Positions 24,328 to 31,468 of a stretch of DNA of 37,820 nucleotides are shown here, in pieces. The notes under the pieces were generated by a model. It searched no databases. It had not been told where the DNA came from and worked only from the letters and a program-made list of their open reading frames with translations. How positions within the stretch are numbered: position 1 is the stretch's first letter; every line of letters starts with the position of its first letter. Position numbers and translations under genes: made by a program. This DNA comes from a virus, in IMG/VR virus record IMGVR_UViG_3300048928_000325, positions 1-37,820 of that record; one strand, written 5' to 3'.

Positions 24328-24457
24328 AGGTGACCGGCTCAGGGAGGGCCGGGTGAAGCTGCACAGCACGTGCGAGGTCAGCGCCAAGGCGCAAATTCCA
24401 TATCGTGGTGACTTTTTACCCCCTCAGTACGGAACCGAAAAGAGGGCATTTTCGGTT
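24328..24457 (-). promoter_or_regulatory. Late promoter/leader candidate between the Q-like gene and tR'-like terminator
   Basis: About 130 bp with no gene. AACCGAAAA (24433-24441) and TTTTCGGTT (24449-24457) form a perfect 9-bp inverted repeat that overlaps the Q-like stop codon. No clear -35/-10 pair is visible, so the promoter itself is inferred from the Q-late gene order. Confidence 0.35.
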
Positions 24458-24938
24458 AACCAACTCGACGCAACTTTGACGCAACTTTGAGGAGACTTTG
24501 AGGCATTCCGCCCCGACCAGTGGCAAGCCACTTGCGCGCCTCGGCGCGATCAGTCAGCACCTGCACCAGTCGCTGATGCAGATCGTGCACCTGGTCGTAG
24601 TAAGTCTGTTTCGCGCTGGACGCTAGACCCAACAGATGCATTTGCATCAGCCAGGTCGGCGCCGGATCATCGCCATACCGCAAGCCTGCCAACCGCTGCA
24701 ACCGCTCACCCCGCTCGTCCTGTCGAGCGATCTCTGACAGAGCTGCACCGATCTCTTGAGCAACCGCATCTGGACCAGCTCCTGCACCAAGGATGATCCG
24801 AGAGCCGGGTGTGCCGCGAGGTGCGCAGCCGCCCCACTCCATGATCGTTGCCATCGGACTGCCCATGCCGCCGGCCTCACCATTGCCCCGGCATTGCTCG
24901 CCCCAGTGCTTCAACAGTACTTCCATTTCTTCGATCAT
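24456..24938 (-). CDS. Probable late-gene antiterminator (Q-like)
   Basis: 160 residues from ATG 24938 (GGAAGG 5 nt upstream). MEVLLKHWGEQCRGNGEAGG, then GSPMATIMEWGGCAPRGTPG, and a C-terminal helical SLLKVASKLRRVG recall the Q-like antitermination proteins of Pseudomonas phages, recognised from memory of the family rather than a search. Position fits: it is the last early gene, followed by a hairpin region and an intrinsic terminator and then the whole late operon with more terminators. The last 33 bp of the gene are three 11-bp direct repeats that could be a binding array. Confidence 0.6.
   Translation of the reverse strand: MIEEMEVLLKHWGEQCRGNGEAGGMGSPMATIMEWGGCAPRGTPGSRIILGAGAGPDAVAQEIGAALSEIARQDERGERLQRLAGLRYGDDPAPTWLMQMHLLGLASSAKQTYYDQVHDLHQRLVQVLTDRAEARKWLATGRGGMPQSLLKVASKLRRVG
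24466..24498 (-). repeat. Three tandem 11-bp repeats at the 3' end of the Q-like gene
   Basis: CGACGCAACTT, TGACGCAACTT and TGAGGAGACTT follow without gaps. The first two differ at one base. Helical-turn spacing next to the late promoter region suggests protein binding, for example a qut-like site; this is inference. Confidence 0.5.
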
Positions 24939-24960
24939 CGCCCTTCCCCCCGAAAAACCG

Positions 24961-25253
24961 AACCCGACACAAAAAAACCACAACCCAACACAAACCCAAC
25001 ACAAATAAATCTCTTTAAAATCAATACCTTTATTAACTTTGAGTTGAGTGTGTTGGGTTTGTTGGGTTTATCTGTCCTCGCATAAGAAAATTTTCTTACC
25101 CTTACTTTAGGTTCAAATAACGTCATGCATGCGCGTGCGCGACACCAAACCCAACACACCCCGCACAGCAGCCGCAAACCCGCGCAATTCAAGGCCAGAA
25201 ATTGTGTGGGGTTCCAAAAACCAACCCAACACACGCCCGACACACCCAACACA
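24961..25253. repeat. AACCCAACACA iteron-like array, possible replication origin
   Basis: AACCCAACACA occurs as two tandem copies (24982-25003), inverted at 25049-25059 followed by a partial copy, again at 25148-25158 and 25223-25233, and as variants at 24961-24971, 25234-25244 and 25245-25253. An AT-rich stretch with TTTAAAA and a GCATGCGCGTGCGC palindrome-like block lies between them. The array sits immediately downstream of the primase-helicase gene. Iterons plus an AT-rich unwinding region are the layout of phage and plasmid origins. No convincing protein is encoded in the gap 24939-25266. Confidence 0.55.
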
Positions 25254-25266
25254 CTTTTATGCGCAC

Positions 25267-27966
25267 TCATGCTGCAGCCGCCTTGACGTGTTCCCAGTTG
25301 TCCACGTTCCACCCAGCCAACTTCGCCTGCGCGCGCCAGTTGCAGACTGTCTTGCCCAGATCGGCCGCCTTCAATGATGGGGGCTGGGAAGCGTCAGGAT
25401 CATTAGGGAAGAAGAACGCGCCAAATCGCCTGTTACTACCTTCAGTCCAGGGGATAGAGCGGGTCTTATCGACTTCAGAGCCGAGGAACAACGAGAACTT
25501 GGTCTGGCTCATCACGTGCTCTTTGTTGCGGTGACACCACTCAAGAAATAGCGAATAGAGGTCAGTCGAAAGGCACACACCCCACAAATCGCGACCCAGC
25601 TCGCCGAACTTCCAGAGATTCAGGAACGTTTGCCACCCAGCCCGACTCAAAGCCACCAGTCGTTCACGTGCCGCCGTGCTCGGTGGCCGAGTGCGCTCGT
25701 CAAAGTCACCAAGGTCAACCGACAACAACCAGCCGTAGAGCGCCGCAACCCCGCCATTTTTCAACTCTTGGCCGATAGCTTTCTGCCGGACTTCGGGCAG
25801 GGTCTGTTCGGGCCACATCACCAACATCCGCCGATCACTCTCGCTGATGGGCCACGGCATGATCTCGTTGCTTAGGAACACCGCATTCATATGGTTGGCC
25901 TCTTCCCAGCCATTGATGAACTTCGATTCCATGCGCACCGTTTTGCCGGTGATCAAATGCTTGATCTTGCCCACCTGGTTGTAACGTTGGTCACGACTGA
26001 CAACCTCTTCAAACACCGACCAGAGCTTTCGGCTTTGCCAGGCGTTAAAGTTACTTTCGAGCTGCGTCTGCCCAACCGTGGCCGCGTACTGACCGTAAAG
26101 CATCCCCAATGCATCAGCGAACAGCAGGCTTTTACCGGAGCCTTCCATGATGGAATGCATCAAAACAGCCGTGTCCATCTTGGCGCCGAGGTGCTGAAGC
26201 GGGTATGCCATCCACCGCGTCAACCAACGCGCTGCGTCCTCATCGTGGTTGCACAGGAACGAAATCAGCCAGCGCAGGTTTGCGCAGGCTTCATCATCAT
26301 TGACCGGCTCAAGCGGCAGACCATCGAACGTGTTGATGTAGATGCTCGGGTCTTTGGTCATCGTCGGGTCAAACACAATGTGGTCAACATCGACCACCCG
26401 CCGCTCACTGCTGTTCAACCACAATGGGTACGTGTCGCCCAGGGCCATCTTCACTGCACCCTCTGCAACACGCCGCTTCTTATCTCTGTCCCATACGTCT
26501 TTAGTGCCGTCGATGTACACGTAACGCTCTGTCGGAGGCATACCGAAGGCGCCGCCCTTTTTGCCCGCCATTCGCCGCGACTGCTCGATATCACGGACAT
26601 GGTCATCCGAAATCAACTTGCGGCGCTCGGTGTCCTCTAGCCACTGTTTGGCCAATGGCTTACCGACCCGGGCTTCGAATGCGGACTTTTTCATAACTCG
26701 CGATTGGTCGAAGTCCCACACGTGGGTTGTGCCTTCCACCAATGCAAATCGCCGAAGGATGTGCTCAAGCGTCAACACGTCCCCCGCACCCCCATCAGGA
26801 GCCGGAGCGGCCTCGCTGTCTGCGGTCACCCCCGAGCTCGGCTCGTTCAGGTCATCAGATGGGGTCGGGGGAAGATCCCGCGGATCAGGCCGCGTTGAAT
26901 GCTGCATACCCAGCATGCGCGCAGCATCCTTCACCGCCTTCGACTGATCACCGCCGTGCTCGAGCAAACAGAACACCTCAAAGGCATCGTTCTGATGACC
27001 ATTCGCGAGCGGATCTGCCCCATGGTGCGAGTAAACCTTGCCCTCGCTGATTGTCACACCCGGTAGGCCGGTGCTGCTTTGTGGATACAACCACTTGCCG
27101 CCCCGCTTGATATACGCGTTGGCACGCAGCAACTCTTCAACGTCGTGACAGCGATTGAACTCGTCAATCACCGATGGCGACTTACCCGCCGCTGGCGCCG
27201 AGCGCTTGACGGCCTTCGGCGCCGGAGCTGCGGGTTTAATTGCCCAGGGGCATGCTGCTTCAGCATCGCGCTTAAAGATGTCCCAGTTTTGCCAGATGGC
27301 CAGCAGATCGTTGGTCAGCGTTGGCAAACCGTCCGTGCCGTTGGGCGGGGTTTTCCAGATGTACGGCTTGCCGGTACCAGGATGAATCGACGGCGGGAAC
27401 ACGTCCTGCACCAGGCCGGCACGAAGTTCAAACACCGTGAAACGTTTGTACTCTTCAGCTTCGGCGCGGGCAGCAGACTCGCCGGCGACATCGCCCTGCT
27501 CTTTCGCGGCCTTCGCCGTGTCCATCAGGCCTTTGTGAATCGAGCCATCCGGGTCCTTTTCATTTGGCCAGGAAAGAGAATGCCGGGTCAGCTCAATGCC
27601 GTCCGGCAACTTGAACAAAACTCGAAACCGCAGGGGGTTACCAACGATGGTCGGATACACGACAGCCATGGCATCCAGATCCACGCCCAACAGCTCGTAA
27701 AGCACGTGGCGCGTCCACTGCACATCGTCAACATCCAACGAGCAGACGCGACTCGGCCCGAGCACGACGCCCAGATTGTGGTTCGGATTTCTTTGCCAGA
27801 ATGCTTCGGCTGCCGCAGGGTCGGTGATGAACCCGCCCGGCTTGTTCCAGCCAATGCCTTTCGGCGCCTTTTCACCAGGTTCAATGGCGACCAAGGCAAG
27901 ACCGAAGGTGTTGATGTAACGCTTTGCCCACGTGGCGATGGCTATTCCTTTGGCCGGTTCACTCAT
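25267..27966 (-). CDS. Primase-polymerase / superfamily 3 helicase fusion for phage replication
   Basis: 899 residues from ATG 27966 (GGGAGG 7 nt upstream). The N-terminal prim-pol domain (about 15-190) shows GLALVAIEPGEKAPKGIGW and the metal-binding VCSLDVDDV. A linker with Ala/Pro/Asp repeats (about 355-405) follows. The C-terminal D5-like ATPase has Walker A MEGSGKSLLFADALG (about 608), then SFNAWQSRKLWSVFEEVVSR-like and an arginine-finger region FLSNEIMPWPISESDRRMLV. It should prime and unwind at the origin, which the neighbouring repeats may mark. Its start overlaps the TraR-like stop. Confidence 0.9.
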   Translation of the reverse strand: MSEPAKGIAIATWAKRYINTFGLALVAIEPGEKAPKGIGWNKPGGFITDPAAAEAFWQRNPNHNLGVVLGPSRVCSLDVDDVQWTRHVLYELLGVDLDAMAVVYPTIVGNPLRFRVLFKLPDGIELTRHSLSWPNEKDPDGSIHKGLMDTAKAAKEQGDVAGESAARAEAEEYKRFTVFELRAGLVQDVFPPSIHPGTGKPYIWKTPPNGTDGLPTLTNDLLAIWQNWDIFKRDAEAACPWAIKPAAPAPKAVKRSAPAAGKSPSVIDEFNRCHDVEELLRANAYIKRGGKWLYPQSSTGLPGVTISEGKVYSHHGADPLANGHQNDAFEVFCLLEHGGDQSKAVKDAARMLGMQHSTRPDPRDLPPTPSDDLNEPSSGVTADSEAAPAPDGGAGDVLTLEHILRRFALVEGTTHVWDFDQSRVMKKSAFEARVGKPLAKQWLEDTERRKLISDDHVRDIEQSRRMAGKKGGAFGMPPTERYVYIDGTKDVWDRDKKRRVAEGAVKMALGDTYPLWLNSSERRVVDVDHIVFDPTMTKDPSIYINTFDGLPLEPVNDDEACANLRWLISFLCNHDEDAARWLTRWMAYPLQHLGAKMDTAVLMHSIMEGSGKSLLFADALGMLYGQYAATVGQTQLESNFNAWQSRKLWSVFEEVVSRDQRYNQVGKIKHLITGKTVRMESKFINGWEEANHMNAVFLSNEIMPWPISESDRRMLVMWPEQTLPEVRQKAIGQELKNGGVAALYGWLLSVDLGDFDERTRPPSTAARERLVALSRAGWQTFLNLWKFGELGRDLWGVCLSTDLYSLFLEWCHRNKEHVMSQTKFSLFLGSEVDKTRSIPWTEGSNRRFGAFFFPNDPDASQPPSLKAADLGKTVCNWRAQAKLAGWNVDNWEHVKAAAA

Positions 27967-28169
27967 CGCCGAGCCTCCCGCAACCCCTGACAGTGGACGC
28001 AGGTCTCGCAACCCTCAATCGTCTGCTGTCGAAGCAACGGGATAGGATCGTCACAATCCTCGCAGAACTGAGCACTGACACGGCTCGATGGCACGCGACG
28101 ACTGCGATGAAGGGCAACGTCGAGCAGGTATTGCGCCTGGTCGTTGGCGCGATCGATATCATCAGCCAT
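27963..28169 (-). CDS. TraR/DksA-type zinc-finger protein
   Basis: 68 residues, MADDIDRANDQAQYLLDVAL, then FCEDCDDPIPLLRQQTIEGC and TCVHCQ. The two CxxC pairs form the DksA/TraR C4 finger. Short phage TraR homologues bind the RNA polymerase secondary channel and mimic DksA plus ppGpp. It overlaps both neighbours (8 nt with the CII-like gene, 4 nt with the primase), so all three are made together. Confidence 0.88.
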   Translation of the reverse strand: MADDIDRANDQAQYLLDVALHRSRRVPSSRVSAQFCEDCDDPIPLLRQQTIEGCETCVHCQGLREARR

Positions 28170-28650
28170 TGACGCGGTCCTCCATCGCCTGACGAGCACC
28201 CGCCATGATGCCGAGGATTTCGCGGATAACGTCCATGCCCTGCTTTTCGAGGTCCAAGACTTCGTGAAGCTCCCAGATATTGTCGGCAGCACCATCGTGC
28301 ATCGCAGCCACAAACTCACCGGTCTCGCCGAGCAACTTGCCTACAGCTTTAAGAGCATCACGCGTTGCCGGTACCGGTACCGGGCGATACCAGACCGCAC
28401 CCGCCGGACGCATCAACGCGTCAAGCAAGCGCGGGTCAGCAGTCAACCTGATCACATCTTCAAGCTCATCAGGGTTCAGCCAGCGGCGCTCTTCGTCGAG
28501 CTTAAGTTTCTTTTGAAGGGTGTCGTTATCCAACACCATCTCAAAGGCAAGGGCGGTGATTCCGCCCTTGAAGTCACGACCAGCGCGATAGATCGCCTGA
28601 CGTAGAGGAAGAACCGGACCAGCGTCCGGCAAAAGATCTGTGCGACTCAT
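28162..28650 (-). CDS. CII-like phage regulatory protein
   Basis: 162 residues from ATG 28650. LPLRQAIYRAGRDFKGGITA, then LAFEMVLDNDTLQKKLKLDE, then DELEDVIRLTADPRLLDALM match the phage regulatory CII family (PF06892). It is second in the leftward early operon after the Cro-like gene, the place of lambda cII. Its ribosome-binding site (AGGGGA) lies in the loop of an RNA hairpin, pointing to translational control. Confidence 0.8.
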   Translation of the reverse strand: MSRTDLLPDAGPVLPLRQAIYRAGRDFKGGITALAFEMVLDNDTLQKKLKLDEERRWLNPDELEDVIRLTADPRLLDALMRPAGAVWYRPVPVPATRDALKAVGKLLGETGEFVAAMHDGAADNIWELHEVLDLEKQGMDVIREILGIMAGARQAMEDRVNG

Positions 28651-28651
28651 A

Positions 28652-28674
28652 ACCGTAAATCCCCTGTTTACGGT
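28652..28674 (-). promoter_or_regulatory. Hairpin presenting the cII Shine-Dalgarno in its loop
   Basis: ACCGTAAA (28652-28659) and TTTACGGT (28667-28674) are perfect 8-bp inverted repeats. In the minus-strand mRNA the 7-nt loop is CAGGGGA, which carries the only plausible ribosome-binding site, and the stem ends one base before the ATG. As DNA it could also be an operator. Confidence 0.55.
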
Positions 28675-28687
28675 GTAGCCATAGTCC

Positions 28688-28699
28688 AGGGTTAACCCT
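28688..28699. promoter_or_regulatory. 12-bp perfect palindrome in the cro-cII interval
   Basis: AGGGTTAACCCT lies in the 140-bp gap between the CII-like and Cro-like genes. Nothing else identifies its role; a DNA-binding site for one of the nearby regulators is possible. Confidence 0.3.
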
Positions 28700-28746
28700 A
28701 TCCTACAACCACGACCGATGTGCATGTGCTGTGTGTCGTCGTAGCT

Positions 28747-28780
28747 GAGCTGGGGGATCTTTGGTGAGAGGCCCCAGCTC
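28747..28780 (-). other. Leader hairpin with CCTCTCACCAA loop, copy 1 (downstream of the Cro-like gene)
   Basis: GAGCTGGGG (28747-28755) pairs perfectly with CCCCAGCTC (28772-28780). On the transcribed minus strand the 16-nt loop reads CCTCTCACCAAAGATC. The same loop motif recurs at 30017, 32113 and 32992 on the plus strand, always in the sense of transcription. Confidence 0.65.
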
Positions 28781-28790
28781 GGCACCTTAA

Positions 28791-29048
28791 TTAAGCAGCC
28801 TTTGATTCCTGAAGGTCTTGCGGCACACAGAAAACATCAGGTCGAAGTCGAAACCGAGAAACACCGGTCATCAACTCGGCCCGCACCACAAGCTCCGCGG
28901 GCAAATATCCCCGCTTCAGCCAATACGAGACGATCTGCTGCGAAACCACACGTCCCGGGCTCGACATGACCTGCGCGAAGGCGACCTGACCTTTGGCCGC
29001 CTCGACAGCTTCAACCAGCGCTAAGCGCATCTCATCAGAGTGGTTCAT
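28791..29048 (-). CDS. Cro/YdaS-like repressor
   Basis: 85 residues. MNHSDEMRLALVEAVEAAKGQ, then VAFAQVM, VVSQQIVSYWLKRGYLPAEL and TGVSRFRLRPDVF fit the YdaS/Cro antitoxin-type HTH family, including the typical end ATGVSR-x-x-LRPD. It diverges from cI and is the first gene of the leftward early operon. GAGG is 5 nt upstream of ATG 29048. It should compete with CI at the shared operators. Confidence 0.85.
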   Translation of the reverse strand: MNHSDEMRLALVEAVEAAKGQVAFAQVMSSPGRVVSQQIVSYWLKRGYLPAELVVRAELMTGVSRFRLRPDVFCVPQDLQESKAA

Positions 29049-29154
29049 GGGGACCTCAGAGCAGAAAGTACAAACAGAAATTACAGCTAAATTTGTATTT
29101 ACGCAACAAATTAGCGTGTTGGATGGAGTACAAAATCATTTGTATTATTCAGGG
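29049..29154. promoter_or_regulatory. cI-cro divergent promoter region with two 16-bp operators
   Basis: Operator TACAAAATCATTTGTA (29129-29144) overlaps the cI -10 TATTAT (29143-29148), whose -35 is TTGGAT (29119-29124). Operator TACAGCTAAATTTGTA (29082-29097; TACAA-N6-CTGTA on minus) overlaps the cro -10 TGTAAT. A wider inverted repeat AATTTGT-N9-ACAAATT spans 29090-29112. The predicted cI +1 falls at about 29155, the A of its ATG. Confidence 0.7.
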
Positions 29155-29904
29155 ATGACTAAAGCCTCCAAGAATCCGTCGGCCGTAGCAGCCTTGTTCA
29201 AGGCACGCCGCAAAAAACTAAAGCTCAGCCAGGTCGCACTCGCCGAAAAAGTGAGAGCACTCTTGGGTCCCGAAGAAACGTTCAGTCAGCAGACGTACGC
29301 AGCATTCGAGGCGGGCGACACCAAAAATACCCGCTTCTCTATCCAGATCGCTCAGGTGCTCGGCATCTCGATTGAAGAAGTGGCCGCCCTGAACGGCGAT
29401 CAAAAAAAATCAACCGTCCCTGAGGCGGTAATGCTCGGCCCAATTGAAGTGTGGGATGACGAGACCCCACTGGATGACGATGAAATCGAGGTTCCATTGC
29501 TCAAGGAAGTACAGCTTTCGGCAGGAAATGGCAGGGCTGTAACGCACGACCACGTAAGGTCTAAGCTGAGATTTGGAAAGATCACCCTACGCAGGCAAGG
29601 GGTCGAACCGGACAATGCCGTCTGCGTCACCGTCTCAGGCAACAGCATGGAACCAGTACTTCCAAACGGCAGCACCGTCGGCGTTGACCAGGGGAAAAAG
29701 GAATTTAAGGACGGGGACATTTACGCGCTTAGCCACAATGACGAGCTCCGCGTAAAAATGCTCTATCGCCTACCACTCGGCGGGATCAGGATGCGCAGCT
29801 TCAATAGAGACGAGTACCCCGACGAGGAATACACACTGGAAAGAATCCACTCGGAGTCGATAGTCATCATCGGCCGGGTGTTCTGGTACTCCGTTCTACG
29901 CTGA
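29155..29904 (+). CDS. CI-type repressor with S24/LexA autoprotease domain
   Basis: 249 residues. XRE HTH about 10-80 (LKLSQVALAEKVRALLG, QQTYAAFEAGDTKNTRFSIQ). Self-cleavage Ala-Gly at about 123-124 (VQLSAGNGR). S24 domain with nucleophile Ser164 in SGNSMEPVLP and Lys201 in RVKMLYRLP, 37 residues apart as in LexA. It should keep lysogeny until RecA-stimulated cleavage. ATG 29155 has no spaced ribosome-binding site (AGGG touches it), and the promoter predicts a leaderless mRNA as for lambda cI. Its linker (DDETPLDDDEIEVP) closely parallels the tailocin PrtR at the left edge. Confidence 0.93.
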   Translation: MTKASKNPSAVAALFKARRKKLKLSQVALAEKVRALLGPEETFSQQTYAAFEAGDTKNTRFSIQIAQVLGISIEEVAALNGDQKKSTVPEAVMLGPIEVWDDETPLDDDEIEVPLLKEVQLSAGNGRAVTHDHVRSKLRFGKITLRRQGVEPDNAVCVTVSGNSMEPVLPNGSTVGVDQGKKEFKDGDIYALSHNDELRVKMLYRLPLGGIRMRSFNRDEYPDEEYTLERIHSESIVIIGRVFWYSVLR

Positions 29905-29920
29905 AAACAAACAAATTGAT

Positions 29921-29944
29921 GCCCGCCTTGAGCGGGTTTTTTTT
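29921..29944 (+). terminator. Intrinsic terminator after cI
   Basis: CCCGC (29922-29926) and GCGGG (29932-29936) pair around CTTGA and are followed by eight T. It separates cI from the operator-controlled promoter of the rightward operon. Confidence 0.85.
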
Positions 29945-29956
29945 CGGCCTCAAATC

Positions 29957-30001
29957 AAATACAAATTTGCCTGTTGACCTAAATACAAATTGAATTGTAG
30001 T
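29957..30001 (+). promoter_or_regulatory. Promoter of the rightward early operon with CI-type operator
   Basis: TTGACC (29974-29979), 16 bp, TGTAGT (29996-30001). The spacer and -10 hold the operator TACAAATTGAATTGTA (29984-29999), of the same TACAA-N6-TTGTA form as at cI and cro. A degenerate second copy starts at 29960. The block TAAATACAAATT-N4-TGTART is shared exactly with the cro promoter. Confidence 0.72.
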
Positions 30002-30007
30002 CTTGTT

Positions 30008-30036
30008 CTCGTACCCCTCTCACCAAAGAGTACGAG
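30008..30036 (+). other. Leader hairpin with CCTCTCACCAA loop, copy 2
   Basis: CTCGTAC (30008-30014) pairs with GTACGAG (30030-30036) around the 15-nt loop CCCTCTCACCAAAGA. The right arm contains the only purine-rich ribosome-binding candidate and ends 2 nt before ATG 30039, so folding could block translation of the first gene of the operon. Confidence 0.65.
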
Positions 30037-30038
30037 CC

Positions 30039-30233
30039 ATGCAAACCACACAGCACAGCAATACCCGCTGCCCCGTCTATCTGCATCCAGCGGCCGCCAC
30101 CAGCCGTGCAGCAGTGATCGCCATTCAGCAAACCACCGGACTGTTGGTCATCACCAATGCACGTAGCAAGACCCGCACAGCCCAGTTGATCGACGCCACA
30201 GACACTTCCCCATGGGGAGGTGACGCAGCATGA
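30039..30233 (+). CDS. Small conserved-looking phage protein, unknown function
   Basis: 64 residues, MQTTQHSNTRCPVYLHPAAA, then TSRAAVIAIQQTTGLLVITN. No motif is recognised. It is the first gene of the CI-controlled rightward operon, just behind the leader hairpin, and its stop overlaps the kinase start. The 12-codon upstream extension is rejected because it would encode the hairpin. Confidence 0.6.
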   Translation: MQTTQHSNTRCPVYLHPAAATSRAAVIAIQQTTGLLVITNARSKTRTAQLIDATDTSPWGGDAA

Positions 30234-30802
30234 AGCAACTTTTGATCGGTCTCGCCGGCCGCGCACGCACCGGCAAAACCACCGCCGCCACTCACCTAGT
30301 GAACGTTCACGGCTTTCAGGCTTACGCATTCGCAGATCCGTTACGCGAAGGACTGATGAACATCTTCAACCTGAGCCCATGCGACTTCGACGGCGCCCGC
30401 AAAGAGCAGCCCATTGGCTGGCTCGGCCGCTCGCCGCGCGAGCTGATGCAGTCATTAGGGACTGAATGGGGCCGCAACCTGGTTCACCCAGAACTCTGGC
30501 TGCTGCTGGCTGAGCAGAACCTCGAGTTCCTCGGGCAGACCCATGACACCGCGACCGGCTTCGTGATCAGCGATCTGCGATTCGAGAACGAAGCAGACTT
30601 TGTTCGCCAGCGCGGCGGGATCGTTGTCCACGTCGTCCGTCCTGATGCAACACAGGTGAACCCACACGTCAGCGAATCGGGCATTGGCATTCAGGACAAC
30701 GACCTGGTGCTGCACAACGACGGCGCACTCGACAACCTTTTTGGCCAGCTCGACGAGCTCTTCACCGCCTTGACCGCCCGCGTCGATAGCGACGCAGCCT
30801 GA
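30230..30802 (+). CDS. Deoxynucleoside monophosphate kinase-like protein
   Basis: 190 residues. The P-loop GLAGRARTGKTTAATHL (about 7-23) and FADPLREGLMNIFNL, RSPRELMQSLGTEWGRNLVH are typical of the phage dNMP kinase family (T4 gp1-like). It would phosphorylate dNMPs for phage DNA synthesis, possibly a modified base given the methyltransferase downstream. GGAGG 9 nt upstream. ATGA overlap with the preceding gene. Confidence 0.85.
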   Translation: MKQLLIGLAGRARTGKTTAATHLVNVHGFQAYAFADPLREGLMNIFNLSPCDFDGARKEQPIGWLGRSPRELMQSLGTEWGRNLVHPELWLLLAEQNLEFLGQTHDTATGFVISDLRFENEADFVRQRGGIVVHVVRPDATQVNPHVSESGIGIQDNDLVLHNDGALDNLFGQLDELFTALTARVDSDAA

Positions 30803-30812
30803 GGACAGCGCC

Positions 30813-31088
30813 ATGAACCGCACCCTGGACGAAACCGCCGCAGTGCTCGGCCTCAAACCCCGCGCCTTCCGCACCAGGTTGCGGGAGCTCGGCATTTTGA
30901 ACACCAGCGGCGACCTTGCCAGCCAGCACCGTGAACGTGGCTACCTGTACTCGGACCCACGCAGCACCTTGATCCCTTCCATCAACAAATACCGGCACTA
31001 CGCCGTAGTCATGGTGAAAGAGGAAGGGGTTGATTGGCTGGCTAAGAAGCTGGGAATCACCATCACGAACAAGGACGCCGCAGCATGA
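30813..31088 (+). CDS. KilAC-like winged-helix (antirepressor C-terminal type) protein
   Basis: 91 residues. LDETAAVLGLKPRAFRTRLR, then an ELGILNTSG segment, an ERGYLYSDP turn, and YRHYAVVMVKEEGVDWLAKK follow the KilAC domain layout (helix-turn-helix, aromatic strand, then T-x-x-G-x-x-W/L helix). Only this domain is present, without the BRO/ANT N-terminal part usual for antirepressors. A DNA-binding regulatory role is likely. Confidence 0.65.
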   Translation: MNRTLDETAAVLGLKPRAFRTRLRELGILNTSGDLASQHRERGYLYSDPRSTLIPSINKYRHYAVVMVKEEGVDWLAKKLGITITNKDAAA

Positions 31089-31468
31089 AAACCAATTACT
31101 TCAATGCATACACCCAAGCTCTAGGCGCCCTGCGACTGATCCCAATCTATCTGGACAGCCCGGGTGTGGTCAGCCGCGCCACGCTCATTGGCGCAGCGAG
31201 CGAAGCCATTGACCTGCTGGCCAGCATTCCTTGCCGCACGCTGGAACTGGCCGAAGTTTTCCGCTGCGTTAACGGCGTGATCCAAGAAGGCCAAGTCGCT
31301 TACGTCACCCCAACCAATTCACCCGAGCATCCATTCGGCGCCGTGGTCGCTGACGAAAAAGGCCAGATATGCGCCGCCGCCATAGGCAAAAGCAAAGAAG
31401 GCCTCGCCGAAATGATTCGCCTGAAGTTGGTGCCCCGATCGGAGGGGTACGGGGAGGACGCAGCGTGA
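31085..31468 (+). CDS. Hypothetical phage protein
   Basis: 127 residues from ATG 31085 (overlaps the previous TGA). LRLIPIYLDSPGVVSRATLI, then ASEAIDLLASIPCRTLELAE suggest an N-terminal helical bundle, followed by a beta part (GQVAYVTPTNSPEHPFGAVV). No family recognised. Translationally coupled on both sides, so a genuine gene. Confidence 0.6.
   Translation: MKTNYFNAYTQALGALRLIPIYLDSPGVVSRATLIGAASEAIDLLASIPCRTLELAEVFRCVNGVIQEGQVAYVTPTNSPEHPFGAVVADEKGQICAAAIGKSKEGLAEMIRLKLVPRSEGYGEDAA

Noticed and set aside
24961-25253. CRISPR array
   Set aside because: Repeats are only 11 bp, partly tandem and partly inverted, with irregular spacing and no spacers of uniform length. Iterons fit better.
30003-30038. 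Upstream start for the gene at 30039
   Set aside because: The extension would translate the leader hairpin and its conserved loop, while the ATG at 30039 sits immediately after the stem.
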